Origin: Phycisphaerales bacterium
GTDB taxonomy: Bacteria; Planctomycetota; Phycisphaerae; Phycisphaerales; UBA1924
DNA: 64,000 nt
Direction of reading: 5' to 3'
Assembly (NCBI GenBank): GCA_027019265.1
Contig: JALUWX010000020.1
Span: 1-64,000 of the forward strand
Of the stretch, positions 51,489 through 60,090 are shown piece after piece. The notes beneath the pieces are model-generated. The model saw only the letters and a list, made by a program, of their open reading frames with translations, was not told the DNA's origin and searched no databases. How positions within the stretch are numbered: position 1 is the first letter of the stretch; every line of letters starts with the position of its first letter. A program made the translations under genes and the position numbers.

Positions 51489-51585
51489 ATTTTCATCTTT
51501 CTGAGAACAATACTGGAATCAAGACCGATCCTCCGCGAATATAGCGGCCACAACCCCGCCGCGCTCCGCAACACAGGAGAACACC

Positions 51586-51645
51586 ATGAGCACCATCAAG
51601 CCCACACCCCCCAGCACCCCCACATTCATCACGTTCAAACGCTGA
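51586..51645 (+). CDS. Candidate 19-residue Pro/Thr-rich peptide
   Basis: The ORF encodes MSTIKPTPPSTPTFITFKR. GGAG lies six bases before the ATG, an ideal ribosome binding site in an otherwise non-coding gap. Its TGA stop directly abuts the stop of the convergent HTH gene, forming TGATCA, the same junction seen between the nitroreductase and LuxR genes. No promoter is clear. It could be a small functional peptide or a chance ORF. Confidence 0.35.
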   Translation: MSTIKPTPPSTPTFITFKR

Positions 51646-52836
51646 TCAATCCTTCACCGGCGCCTCGAACGCGATCACATGCTGGAACGACGTCACCGGA
51701 TACGCGATCGTCATCCGGTACACCCGGAAGTCATCCGGATCGCACCAGTGCGTCTCAAACACCCGGCGCATCATCTCCCCATAGTTCGGGATCTCCTGGA
51801 CATCGAACATCGTCGGCCCCGGACCGACCTCCTCGATCGTGCTCTCGAAATCCACGAGATCCGCGTGCCGATTCAGATCGTTCGGATTCGCCGGCCCCCG
51901 CGCGCCCGGGTTGAACACCATCAGCTCGGGATCGCTCCCAGGGAAGATGTCCTTGTGCACGATCGCGTCGCACACAAGCATGCGCACGGGGAAGTCCACG
52001 AAGATCGAAGCGCCGCGCAGACACGCCGTCGCATCGTCCGCATACCTCCTCGACCCGCGCTTGTCCATGCTCACACTCAGCATGTCCCCCATCGCGTCTT
52101 TCCCGAGCCGATCGTTCGCAAAGCGATGCACCAACCGCGCTCCGACCATCTCGGATTCCACGACCACGGGCTCGTTCAGATACAGATCCTCGAGCGGAAC
52201 CCGGACCCCCGAGAGATCCCGAGCATGCCCGCTCCGGTCCGGCGGAGGACCAAACGTGAAGTACACCGTCGTATCAGGCCGGAGCCGGCGCACCCCCAAC
52301 GCACCGTGGAGCGTCATCACCGCCGCCATGTCCTCATCGTCCGGGCTCGGCGCGAAAATCATCGATGTCAGCCACGTCTGCGCTTCAATCCCCAGGATCT
52401 GACTCATCCCACGGAACACATCCGATCGACCAGCATGATCCACCCGCTCACGCAACGTCCCCGTCAGAGGCCGGATCGCCGCATTGAGCGCCGCGCGGGT
52501 CCCGAACTGCTCTCGGATCACCCACCCGAACGCATCGATGGAAACCCCCGCGTCCTCAAGCACATCCGGAGCAACCGACATCTGGTGCGCCCCGTTTACC
52601 ACACCGCGGAGCGACTCGGGACCCGGGAGCGCCTCGATCAACTCAAACGCGCTCTCGTGCTCGATCGCACGCAGAATCCGGCTCACCGTCACCCGGCTCA
52701 TCCCCAGCTTCGCGGCCAGCGGCGTCGGTTTATGCGGAGCACCAGGAATCCCAGCGATCACCGAACGCAACGACGCCCGGAGCCGCTCCCCGAGCTGCTC
52801 CAGCTCCTCCATCGACATGACCATCCCAGCGCGCAT
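51646..52836 (-). CDS. Large HTH-containing protein of unknown function
   Basis: The 396-residue protein has an N-terminal helix-turn-helix (TPLAAKLGMSRVTVSRILRAIE near residue 38), of the type seen in LacI and Cro-like regulators. The rest (about 330 residues) is a mixed domain with no recognised motif; blocks include TVYFTFGPPPDRSG and IPNYGEMMRRVFET. It is probably a ligand-controlled transcription factor. The ATG at 52836 is chosen over a GTG one codon earlier. A perfect palindrome lies some 265 bases upstream and may be its operator. Confidence 0.65.
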   Translation of the reverse strand: MRAGMVMSMEELEQLGERLRASLRSVIAGIPGAPHKPTPLAAKLGMSRVTVSRILRAIEHESAFELIEALPGPESLRGVVNGAHQMSVAPDVLEDAGVSIDAFGWVIREQFGTRAALNAAIRPLTGTLRERVDHAGRSDVFRGMSQILGIEAQTWLTSMIFAPSPDDEDMAAVMTLHGALGVRRLRPDTTVYFTFGPPPDRSGHARDLSGVRVPLEDLYLNEPVVVESEMVGARLVHRFANDRLGKDAMGDMLSVSMDKRGSRRYADDATACLRGASIFVDFPVRMLVCDAIVHKDIFPGSDPELMVFNPGARGPANPNDLNRHADLVDFESTIEEVGPGPTMFDVQEIPNYGEMMRRVFETHWCDPDDFRVYRMTIAYPVTSFQHVIAFEAPVKD

Positions 52837-53207
52837 CACCCGAATTGTGTACCAGAACGATGATTCCGATGCGAGAGGAGTCCTTGCTTTCGTAAATAAT
52901 TACATTTCATCAATCGATCCCATCGTCCATCGTCATCGGTCCGCTTCGATCACGCACCACCGCCGTTGACCCCTGAAAACAAGGGAATGACGACGATCGC
53001 GCGACATCAAGACATGCGGTTTTCGTGTCCTCCGCGCGCGGCCATTCTTCACAAAGCCCGAACAAAAATATCCCGATCCACCCGCCCGATGCCCCCCCGA
53101 AACACCTTGTCATACAAGGTGTTCACGGACACAACAACATGTGTCAATCCCGATCCGAGGAGTGCCGGAGCTTCTCGAGATCCGAACCCACGGCGCGAGA
53201 CACGGAG
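52837..53207. other. 371-base intergenic region with A+T-rich patch and palindrome
   Basis: The stretch between the HTH gene and comM holds an A+T-rich patch near 52888-52912 (TTTCGTAAATAATTACATT), likely promoter territory for the HTH gene, and a palindrome at 53101-53123. Long frames cross it on the plus strand but they are arginine- and proline-rich and have no ribosome binding sites; I see no gene. Confidence 0.5.
53101..53123. promoter_or_regulatory. Perfect 9-5-9 palindrome, possible operator
   Basis: AACACCTTG (53101-53109) and CAAGGTGTT (53115-53123) are perfect inverted arms around TCATA. The size and centre suit a dimeric HTH repressor such as the adjacent gene at 51646-52836. There is no T tract, so a terminator for comM is less likely. 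Confidence 0.45.
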
Positions 53208-54791
53208 TCACAAGCGCCGATCGAGCAGCCGATATTGCACCGCTTCCCCCACGTGTTCCGGACGCACATCCTCCGCGCCGTCCACATCCGCGATCGTCCT
53301 CGACACCCGGCGCACCTTGTCGTACGCGCGGGCGCTCAGACCGAGCTGCGTCATCGCCTGTTCGAGCAGCCCCCGAGCCGCATCGCTCAGGTTCATGATC
53401 TCGTCCAGGTCCTTCCCGCGCAGCTGCGCGTTGATCACCCCACCCTGACGCGCCCGCATCGCCTCCCGCGCGGACAGCACCCGCTCGCGCATCATCGCCG
53501 TCGTCGATCCCGTCGCTTTCTCGCTCAGCTCCTTCCAAGGGACGGCCGGCGCTTCCACGTGAAGATCAATCCGATCCAACAACGGACCCGAGATCCGCGA
53601 CAGATACCGCTCCATCTCCCGCTTCCCCACCTCACCCGGAGCGACATCCCCCCGCGGCGTCGGGTTCATCGCCGCCACCAACATGAACGACGCCGGGAAC
53701 TTCGTAGAACCATGAGACCGCGCGATCGTCACCACCCGGTCCTCTAAGGGCTGGCGCATCGTCTCGAGCACCCCCCTCGGAAACTCCGGGAGCTCATCCA
53801 AAAACAACACCCCGTGGTGCGCCAGCGAGATCTCCCCCGGCCTCGGCACCACCCCGCCCCCCACGATCGCCGCGCTGCTCGCCGTGTGGTGCGGCGTGCG
53901 CACCGGACGCTTCGTCACGAGTCCAGCACCGTTCTCGAGTCTCCCCGCGCACGAATAGATCCGGGTCACCTCCAGCGCCTCGTCCGGCGTCAACGGCGGC
54001 AGAATCCCCGGGAGCGCCTTCGCCATCATCGTCTTCCCCGTCCCCGCCGGACCCAGCATCACGATGTTGTGCGCCCCGGCCGCCGCGATCACCAGCGCCC
54101 GCTTCACCGACTCCTGTCCCTTGATCTCCCCGAAGTCGAGCGAAGCTTCCGCCGTCTCCAGCATCCCCTCCACATCCGCTTGAGGGGTCGGCTCAAGATC
54201 CAAGCCCCCGTTGAACAACCCCACCACCTGCGCCAAAGACGACACCCCGAACACCCGCACCCCATCGACGACGGCCGCCTCCGGCGCATTCACGTCCGGA
54301 ACCACCACCGCGTCCATCCCCAGCGCCCGCGCCAGCGACGCAATCGCGATCACCCCACGGATCGGGCGCACCCGACCATCCAGCGCCAACTCCCCAGCGA
54401 TCAACACCCGACGAGGATCGAGCCCACCCAACTCCTCATCCAAATCCCCTGCCGACCCTGAACCCGAACCAGCCCCCGCCCCGGCCATCACCCGTCGCTC
54501 CACAATCACCCCCTGCGCCACCAACAACCCCACAGCAATCGGAAGGTCATACGTCGGCCCCTCCTTCCGAACATCCGCAGGAGCCAGATTGATCAGGGTC
54601 CGACCCCTGGGCATCGGATACCCCGAGTTCCCCATCGCGCTCCGGACCCGTTCGAGCGACTCACGGACGGCCGTATCCGGGAGCCCCACCACCGTCTCCT
54701 TCTGGAGCTGCGTGTCATCCAGATCGACCTCGATCTCACACACCGAGGCATCGATCCCGCTCAATATCGCGCTTCGAATCTTGGGTACCAT
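53208..54791 (-). CDS. comM: YifB/ComM-family Mg-chelatase-like AAA+ ATPase
   Basis: The 527-residue protein has an N-terminal S5-like domain (IRSAILSGIDASVCEIEVDL, VGLPDTAVRESLERVRSAMGNSGYP), then an AAA+ domain with Walker A GPAGTGKTMMAKALPGIL, Walker B GVLFLDELPEFPRGVLE, and a C-terminal Mg-chelatase-type part. ComM is a branch-migration helicase for natural transformation in gammaproteobacteria; in other phyla the role is assumed similar. A Gly/Ala/Ser-rich insert lies near residue 103. The ATG at 54791 is seven bases after a -10 box, suggesting a leaderless message. Confidence 0.92.
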   Translation of the reverse strand: MVPKIRSAILSGIDASVCEIEVDLDDTQLQKETVVGLPDTAVRESLERVRSAMGNSGYPMPRGRTLINLAPADVRKEGPTYDLPIAVGLLVAQGVIVERRVMAGAGAGSGSGSAGDLDEELGGLDPRRVLIAGELALDGRVRPIRGVIAIASLARALGMDAVVVPDVNAPEAAVVDGVRVFGVSSLAQVVGLFNGGLDLEPTPQADVEGMLETAEASLDFGEIKGQESVKRALVIAAAGAHNIVMLGPAGTGKTMMAKALPGILPPLTPDEALEVTRIYSCAGRLENGAGLVTKRPVRTPHHTASSAAIVGGGVVPRPGEISLAHHGVLFLDELPEFPRGVLETMRQPLEDRVVTIARSHGSTKFPASFMLVAAMNPTPRGDVAPGEVGKREMERYLSRISGPLLDRIDLHVEAPAVPWKELSEKATGSTTAMMRERVLSAREAMRARQGGVINAQLRGKDLDEIMNLSDAARGLLEQAMTQLGLSARAYDKVRRVSRTIADVDGAEDVRPEHVGEAVQYRLLDRRL

Positions 54792-54798
54792 GCCGAAC

Positions 54799-54826
54799 AG
54801 AATACCAAAACCCGAACGAACATCAA
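54799..54826 (-). promoter_or_regulatory. Promoter of comM, likely leaderless
   Basis: On the minus strand TTGATG (54826-54821) and TATTCT (54804-54799) are 16 bases apart. The start codon at 54791 lies where transcription should begin. The promoter overlaps the terminator of the upstream unit. Confidence 0.6.
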
Positions 54827-54840
54827 GTGGTCCGTTCGGG
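54807..54840 (-). terminator. Intrinsic terminator after the GNAT gene
   Basis: On the minus strand CCCGAACG and CGTTCGGG form an eight-pair stem around a 14-base loop, followed by TTTT. It closes the capD-type/GNAT operon just before comM. Confidence 0.65.
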
Positions 54841-54898
54841 AATTAGAAGGAATATCGATCGTTCAACCTATCCCATTCGCCATCAAGTATTTGCGCTA

Positions 54899-55369
54899 TC
54901 AATCGAGCCGGTACACAACCTCAACACACGCCATAAACCGCTCCGTCTCCGCCGACTCCCGCTCCCCGACCTTCACAAACCCACACTTCTCCAAAACCCG
55001 GCGCGACCCCACATTGCTCTGCGCCACGATCGCCGTCATCGGTCGGATCGTGACCTCACGGAGGAACAGCCCCAACGCCGCGCTCATGATCCCCTTCCCC
55101 CAGTGCCCCCGATCCACCCAGTACCCGATGTTGTGCTCACCCTCGACCACGAAACTGCTGATCGATCCGACAAGCTCCCCATCACACTCGATGACCCGAG
55201 CGATCACATCCGGATCTACGCGCACCCGATCCCAGTGCGCATCGAACGACGCGCGCGACCTCGGGAACACCTTCGCCATCTCGTTCGACTCGGGATCTTG
55301 CGCGATCCGGTACAGGGCTTCCCGATCCCCCTCCGCCACCAGACGCAGCCGAATCCCCCGAGCGTTCAC
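54899..55369 (-). CDS. GNAT-family N-acetyltransferase (RimJ/RimL-like)
   Basis: The 156-residue protein has the GNAT pattern of the RimJ/RimL group: LRLVAEGDREALYRIAQ at the N-terminus, the strand NIGYWVDRGHWGKGIMSAAL with the acetyl-CoA loop, and AIVAQSNVGSRRVLEKCGFVKVGE. It should acetylate a small molecule or protein N-terminus. The GTG at 55369 overlaps the stop of the epimerase gene (GTGA); the much longer frame to 55693 lies antisense-like in another frame of that gene. Coupling to a sugar epimerase suggests that it may acetylate a nucleotide sugar. Confidence 0.82.
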   Translation of the reverse strand: MNARGIRLRLVAEGDREALYRIAQDPESNEMAKVFPRSRASFDAHWDRVRVDPDVIARVIECDGELVGSISSFVVEGEHNIGYWVDRGHWGKGIMSAALGLFLREVTIRPMTAIVAQSNVGSRRVLEKCGFVKVGERESAETERFMACVEVVYRLD

Positions 55370-56874
55370 GCCGCCCCCGCCGCCGCCCGGGTTTCCATGC
55401 TCGGGATCACGCTCGCGATCGTGTTCACCACCTCGTGCCTCGACGACGACCGACGCGCCGTATCGAGCTTCTCGATCAGCGCATCCATCGCATCCACCAC
55501 CACCGAATCCCGATCGATCAATCGCGCGATCCCCGGGTGCACCGTCTTCGACAGATCCTCGTCGGCGTAGCTCAGCTCCTCGTACAGCTTCTCCCCCGGG
55601 CGCGACCCCGTGATGATGATCGGGACCCGGTCCGGACCGTGCGCCTCGCCCGCCCCCCCCGCGCCCGCGCCGAGCATGGGCTCGCACCCGCACGCGCGCA
55701 CGAACCGCTGCGCGAGCTGGAAGATGTTGATCGGATCCCCCATATCGAGCACGAACACCTCACCTGAGCGACCATCCCGATCCCCCGACATCGCGCCGGC
55801 TTGGATCACCAACGTCGCCGCTTCCGGGATCGTCATGAAATACCGGGTCATCCGCTCGTCCGTCACCGTGATCGGGCGCCCCGCGCCGACCTGATCGCTC
55901 CAGATCTCGAACACACTGCACGCAGAACCCAAGACATTCCCGAAGCGCACCATGCTCAGCTTCGTCGATCCAGGGATCCCCGCCGCGAGCGACTGGACGT
56001 ACATCTCCGCAAGGCGCTTCGTCGCGCCCATCACGTTCACCGGATTGACGGCCTTGTCCGACGAGATCAGCACGAACCGCTCCACCCCCGTGGAGACACA
56101 CGCATCAGCGATCGCTTTCGTCCCGAACACGTTGTTCGTCACCGCGTGCGCCGGATGGTCCTCCATCAGCGGCACATGCTTGTGCGCCGCCGCATGAAAC
56201 ACCACGTCCGGGCTCCACCGCTCCACGAGCGACAACGTCCTCGGCGCATCCACCACATCGTGCAGGATCGCCGCCCGTTCGATCTCCGGGTACGTCTCAT
56301 TCAAAAACCGATCCACCCCGAACAGCGCGTTCTCCGCGCGCTCCATCAGCACAATCCGCTTCGGACGGAGCGACGCGCACTGGCGCACCAGCTCCGACCC
56401 GATCGATCCCCCAGCGCCCGTCACGAGCACGGTCTTCCCCGAGATCGTCGCCGACACGAGCTCCCGATCGATCCCGTGCGCCTCGCGCCCCACCAAACGC
56501 GCCAGATCGATCCGCGCCCCCGGGCGCTCCACCCCGATCGAAGCCGGGGCGGCCGGCGCGCTGTTGAGCACCTCGTCCATCGGGGTCACGAACCGCTCCA
56601 CGATCCCCGCGCGGCGTAGATCCGCGCTGATCCCCCGCCACCGACCCCGCTCGTGCGCCGGGAGCGTCACGATCGCTTGGACCACCTTCTCGCTCGCGCA
56701 CACCCCGACGAGCGAATCCAGATCCCCCAGGATCTCGACGTCATCGCTCGGCGCATCAGCGCCATCGAGCACCACCGCGCCCACAAGCTCGGGGGACTGG
56801 GGAAGAACCCGGAGCTGACGCGCCAGGAGCTGCGCCGTCTCGCGCGTGCCGACGATAATGGTCCGTGTACTCAT
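55366..56874 (-). CDS. CapD/FlaA1-type nucleoside-diphosphate-sugar epimerase/dehydratase
   Basis: The 502-residue protein has an N-terminal nucleotide-binding-like domain (TIIVGTRETAQLLARQLR) and a C-terminal SDR domain with GAGGSIGSELVRQ, FHAAAHKHVPLMEDHP, SSDKAVNPVNVMGATKR and PGEKLYEE, the blocks of UDP-GlcNAc 4,6-dehydratases/epimerases. Usual family members start with four membrane helices, which are absent here, so this form is soluble. The ATG at 56874 begins the first domain. It supplies a modified sugar for surface glycans, and the GNAT gene overlaps its end. Confidence 0.88.
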   Translation of the reverse strand: MSTRTIIVGTRETAQLLARQLRVLPQSPELVGAVVLDGADAPSDDVEILGDLDSLVGVCASEKVVQAIVTLPAHERGRWRGISADLRRAGIVERFVTPMDEVLNSAPAAPASIGVERPGARIDLARLVGREAHGIDRELVSATISGKTVLVTGAGGSIGSELVRQCASLRPKRIVLMERAENALFGVDRFLNETYPEIERAAILHDVVDAPRTLSLVERWSPDVVFHAAAHKHVPLMEDHPAHAVTNNVFGTKAIADACVSTGVERFVLISSDKAVNPVNVMGATKRLAEMYVQSLAAGIPGSTKLSMVRFGNVLGSACSVFEIWSDQVGAGRPITVTDERMTRYFMTIPEAATLVIQAGAMSGDRDGRSGEVFVLDMGDPINIFQLAQRFVRACGCEPMLGAGAGGAGEAHGPDRVPIIITGSRPGEKLYEELSYADEDLSKTVHPGIARLIDRDSVVVDAMDALIEKLDTARRSSSRHEVVNTIASVIPSMETRAAAGAA

Positions 56875-56984
56875 GCCCCATCTATCGGCCACCACCCCCG
56901 ATCCAAGCCAAACTCCCCACCACCCGAACCACCAATCCCCCACCCCGACGGGCACAATCACGATCCCCCGGGTATCCTCGAACC

Positions 56985-57644
56985 ATGATCACGCGCCTCA
57001 CCGCTTCCCTCGAATCCATCGAACACAGCGCCATCCCCGTGGCCGCCCTCATCCCGGAAGCGTCTCCCTTCGTCATCGAAGCCATGCTCCCCGCCTACCT
57101 CGCGCAGCGCCTCGAGCCCAAGGTCGGGACCCCCATCACCCTCCACACCCGGACCATCCTCGAAGCCCAGGGACAGGGCACGAGCTTCATCCCCCGTCTG
57201 ATCGGGTTCGGATCCTCCGACGAACGCGCCTTCTTCGAGACCTTCACCAGTGTCAAAGGGCTCGGGAACAAGAAAGCGCTCCGCGCACTCGCTGAGGAAC
57301 CCGGGACCATCGCCGGGTTCATCGTCTCCAAGGACGCCAAAGCCCTCACCAAGCTGCCTGAAATTGGAAAGCGCCTCGCCGAGACCATCATCGCGGAGCT
57401 CTCGGGGAAGATCGACAAGTTCGCAACAGATCTCGTTTCGGACCCGGACCAGCCGCGCCCCGTCCCGAGCTCCACGATCGAGCCCCTCCTCACGGAAGGC
57501 CCCATCGCCGAAGCCGTCGCCGCGCTCGTCGCGCTCGGGGAGACCCGCACCGACGCCATCCGCAAAGTCGAACGCGCCTCCGCCAAGCTCGGCCAAGACC
57601 CCAGCGCCGACACCCTCATCAGCGCCGTCTTCGCCGGGGTCTGA
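56985..57644 (+). CDS. ruvA: Holliday junction branch migration protein RuvA
   Basis: RuvA binds Holliday junctions and recruits RuvB. The 219-residue protein has a divergent N-terminal OB domain (MITRLTASLESIE), the helix-hairpin-helix pair SVKGLGNKKALRAL and KLPEIGKRLAETIIAEL, and a C-terminal RuvB-binding domain (AVAALVALGETRTDAIRKVERA). TATCCT lies six bases before the ATG with no ribosome binding site. ruvB and ruvC are not in the window. It meets the FG-GAP gene tail to tail 11 bases away. Confidence 0.88.
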   Translation: MITRLTASLESIEHSAIPVAALIPEASPFVIEAMLPAYLAQRLEPKVGTPITLHTRTILEAQGQGTSFIPRLIGFGSSDERAFFETFTSVKGLGNKKALRALAEEPGTIAGFIVSKDAKALTKLPEIGKRLAETIIAELSGKIDKFATDLVSDPDQPRPVPSSTIEPLLTEGPIAEAVAALVALGETRTDAIRKVERASAKLGQDPSADTLISAVFAGV

Positions 57645-57655
57645 TCAATCCCCGA

Positions 57656-59995
57656 TCACGGACATCCCTCCCCGAAGTCCGTCAGGAACGCGCTCAGATC
57701 GAAGAAGTCAAAGCTCGTGTCCCCGTTGTAATCCAACTGCGATGTCAGCAGCTCGCTCAGGTCAAAGAAGTCCAGCGCCCCGTCCCCCGTCAGATCCGGA
57801 TCGCACCCTTCAACTTCCACACAGCGTTGGATGAAGGTCATCAACTCCGCATTTGTCGCCGTGTTGGTCGATCCGATGAGCACATCCAGCATCGAGTCCG
57901 AGTTCACGTCACCCAACGCGAGCGAGGCCGCCTCGAGCCCGTGGTCGTACCGCCCCGCGCGCACGAACCCACCGAGCCCGTCCCCCGTCATCACAAAGAA
58001 GCTCGAAGTCTGGAAGTCGAGCGACACCAGATCCAGCACCCCATCGTTATCCAGATCCCCGAGCTCGAACCGGTTCGTTTCGAACCCGACATCCTGGGTC
58101 TGGAGCACGAACGCGCCGCTCCCGTCGTTGACAAGCACCCTCAGAATCGTGTCCGTCCCGGTTGCATGCAGCACATCGAGGTCCCCGTCGTTGTCCACGT
58201 CCCCCACACGCACCGTCGTGTTGGAGCCGTCCGTCTCGAACGACTGAGCCGTCGAGAACGAGCCGTCCGGGTTCCCGAGCACCACGACCAGCTCGTCGGG
58301 ATCCGCGCCCGACCCCAACCGCCGTGTCGTGATGATCGCATCGACGATCCCATCACCGTTCAGATCCCCCACCCACAACGACCACGGCGCATCGATCCCG
58401 AGATCGTGCGTCATCGGCGCCCCGAAGCGCCCCTCGTTGAACCCCGTCTGTCTCAGGTTCCTCCGAGTATCGATCCCGTCGTTCGTGTGATTCAGGTTGA
58501 TGATGTCGTCGTACCCGTCGCTGTCGAAATCCACGATCTTCGGGGTGCTGATCGAGTCGCTCCCCGTGGACATCGTGCGCCAGATCGCGAGCCCCCCCGT
58601 CCCCGTGTTCTTCAGCGTGTAGATCTGATCCCCCGACATCGTCACGAAATCCTTCCGCACACTGTTCCGGATCTGCGCCGGTTCGTACGGCCCGAACGAC
58701 CCCGTGCTCAGCTCCAGCGCGTGCGTGAACCCGCTCCCGTCGTAGTACCGCGTGTGCGCGAACTCGAACCCGAAATCACTGAACCCAAGCAGCACATCCC
58801 GATACCCGTTGTTGTCCACATCGAACACAAGGATCGAACCGACATAGTCCCACCCCTCGTCCACCACCTCGGGCTGGTCGTACGCGCCCCCACCGATCGA
58901 TTCGAGCACCCCCATCGTGTCATCCGACACAAACGCGATATCGACGCGCCCGGGCTCGACAAACACCCCGTGTCGCACGAGCGATCCGGCGCGCGCCACC
59001 ATCTCCGGACCGAACATCCCCGACCCCAGGTTCTCGTACCACGAGACCCGGGGCTCGAGCACATGCACCAGATCCACATCCCCGTCACCATCGACATCGC
59101 GCCAATCCAGCTCATCGCTCCCCGCACTCATCGGGAACGAGAAGATCTCCGTGTACACCCCGCCCCCGTCGTTGCGATGGACGCGCCCCCCGCTCCCCCC
59201 CTTGATCGCAATGTCCATATCCCCGTCCCCGTCGATATCCGAGACAGCAACCAACCCCGAGTTCTGCGACGACGACACATCCGTCTCGACGCGCGTCAGC
59301 CCCCCGCGCCCGTCGTTCTCAAGCACCACCATGTCGAACGAGTTGATCTCCCCCGCGATCAGCACATCCAGATCACCATCATCATCAAAGTCCCCCAGCT
59401 CCGAATCCCCCGCGTACAAGCCCGAACCCGTCGCGACCGCCGTCCCGAACAACCCCGATCCATCGTTCAAACACACCGCGGCCCCGTACGGCGACGAGAA
59501 CAACCGGAGCACCACATCCATCGCCCCGTCCCCGTCCATGTCCCCGAGCAACAACTCCTGAACATTCCACCCGAGCAACCCCACCTGCGACCCGACCGGC
59601 GCCGCGAACGTCCCGTCCCCGTTGTTCAGATACGTGTAGATCCCGTCCTCGACATACGAGTACACGACGATGTCCAGATCCCCGTCCCCGTCCGCATCCC
59701 CGATGTCCCCATCGATCGACACAAACGATCCGTACCCCACCGGCGACCCGAGCCCGTCCTTCCCGAGCCGAACCTCCAGCCCCACCCCGGCGTTCGGATC
59801 GATCAGCGACACCAGATCATCGAGCCCGTCCCCATCGAGATCCGCGACAAGCACATCGCGCGCCCGATCCACCTCGACCACCGGCCGCGCGAACATCCGC
59901 GCCGGATCGCAGTCCTGGACCATCCCCATCGCCAACCCCGACATCACGGACCCAGCGAGAACCGACACCACCACACACGACCCGATGTAACCCAT
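57656..59995 (-). CDS. Large secreted FG-GAP-repeat protein with dockerin-like tail (paralogue 1)
   Basis: The 779-residue protein has a signal peptide (VVVSVLAGSVMSGLAMG), then many FG-GAP-type repeats marked by D-x-D-G-D-G-D-x-D calcium loops (for example DLDGDGLDDL, DADGDGDLDI), which fold as beta-propeller blades. The last 50 residues carry two EF-hand-like motifs (DGALDFFDLSELL and DTSFDFFDLSAFL) and end in GCP, a dockerin-like tail seen in planctomycete surface proteins. The ATG at 59995 has GAGGAGG six bases upstream. Function is unknown; calcium-dependent surface attachment or adhesion is likely. Confidence 0.82.
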   Translation of the reverse strand: MGYIGSCVVVSVLAGSVMSGLAMGMVQDCDPARMFARPVVEVDRARDVLVADLDGDGLDDLVSLIDPNAGVGLEVRLGKDGLGSPVGYGSFVSIDGDIGDADGDGDLDIVVYSYVEDGIYTYLNNGDGTFAAPVGSQVGLLGWNVQELLLGDMDGDGAMDVVLRLFSSPYGAAVCLNDGSGLFGTAVATGSGLYAGDSELGDFDDDGDLDVLIAGEINSFDMVVLENDGRGGLTRVETDVSSSQNSGLVAVSDIDGDGDMDIAIKGGSGGRVHRNDGGGVYTEIFSFPMSAGSDELDWRDVDGDGDVDLVHVLEPRVSWYENLGSGMFGPEMVARAGSLVRHGVFVEPGRVDIAFVSDDTMGVLESIGGGAYDQPEVVDEGWDYVGSILVFDVDNNGYRDVLLGFSDFGFEFAHTRYYDGSGFTHALELSTGSFGPYEPAQIRNSVRKDFVTMSGDQIYTLKNTGTGGLAIWRTMSTGSDSISTPKIVDFDSDGYDDIINLNHTNDGIDTRRNLRQTGFNEGRFGAPMTHDLGIDAPWSLWVGDLNGDGIVDAIITTRRLGSGADPDELVVVLGNPDGSFSTAQSFETDGSNTTVRVGDVDNDGDLDVLHATGTDTILRVLVNDGSGAFVLQTQDVGFETNRFELGDLDNDGVLDLVSLDFQTSSFFVMTGDGLGGFVRAGRYDHGLEAASLALGDVNSDSMLDVLIGSTNTATNAELMTFIQRCVEVEGCDPDLTGDGALDFFDLSELLTSQLDYNGDTSFDFFDLSAFLTDFGEGCP

Positions 59996-60023
59996 CCAGA
60001 CCCTCCTCACAAACAGGATCCCC

Positions 60024-60052
60024 ATCCTACAGGATGGTTCACCCCCCACCAA
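60024..60052 (-). promoter_or_regulatory. Promoter of FG-GAP paralogue 1
   Basis: On the minus strand TTGGTG (60052-60047) and TAGGAT (60029-60024) are 17 bases apart. The same -10 context, CTGTAGGATGGG, occurs before paralogue 2, and in both genes GAGGAGG lies before the ATG. Here the -10 box also sits in a CCATCC/GGATGG hairpin. Confidence 0.55.
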
Positions 60053-60090
60053 CCATTCTCAACGATTCCGACCCGAACCGGACCGTCCGA

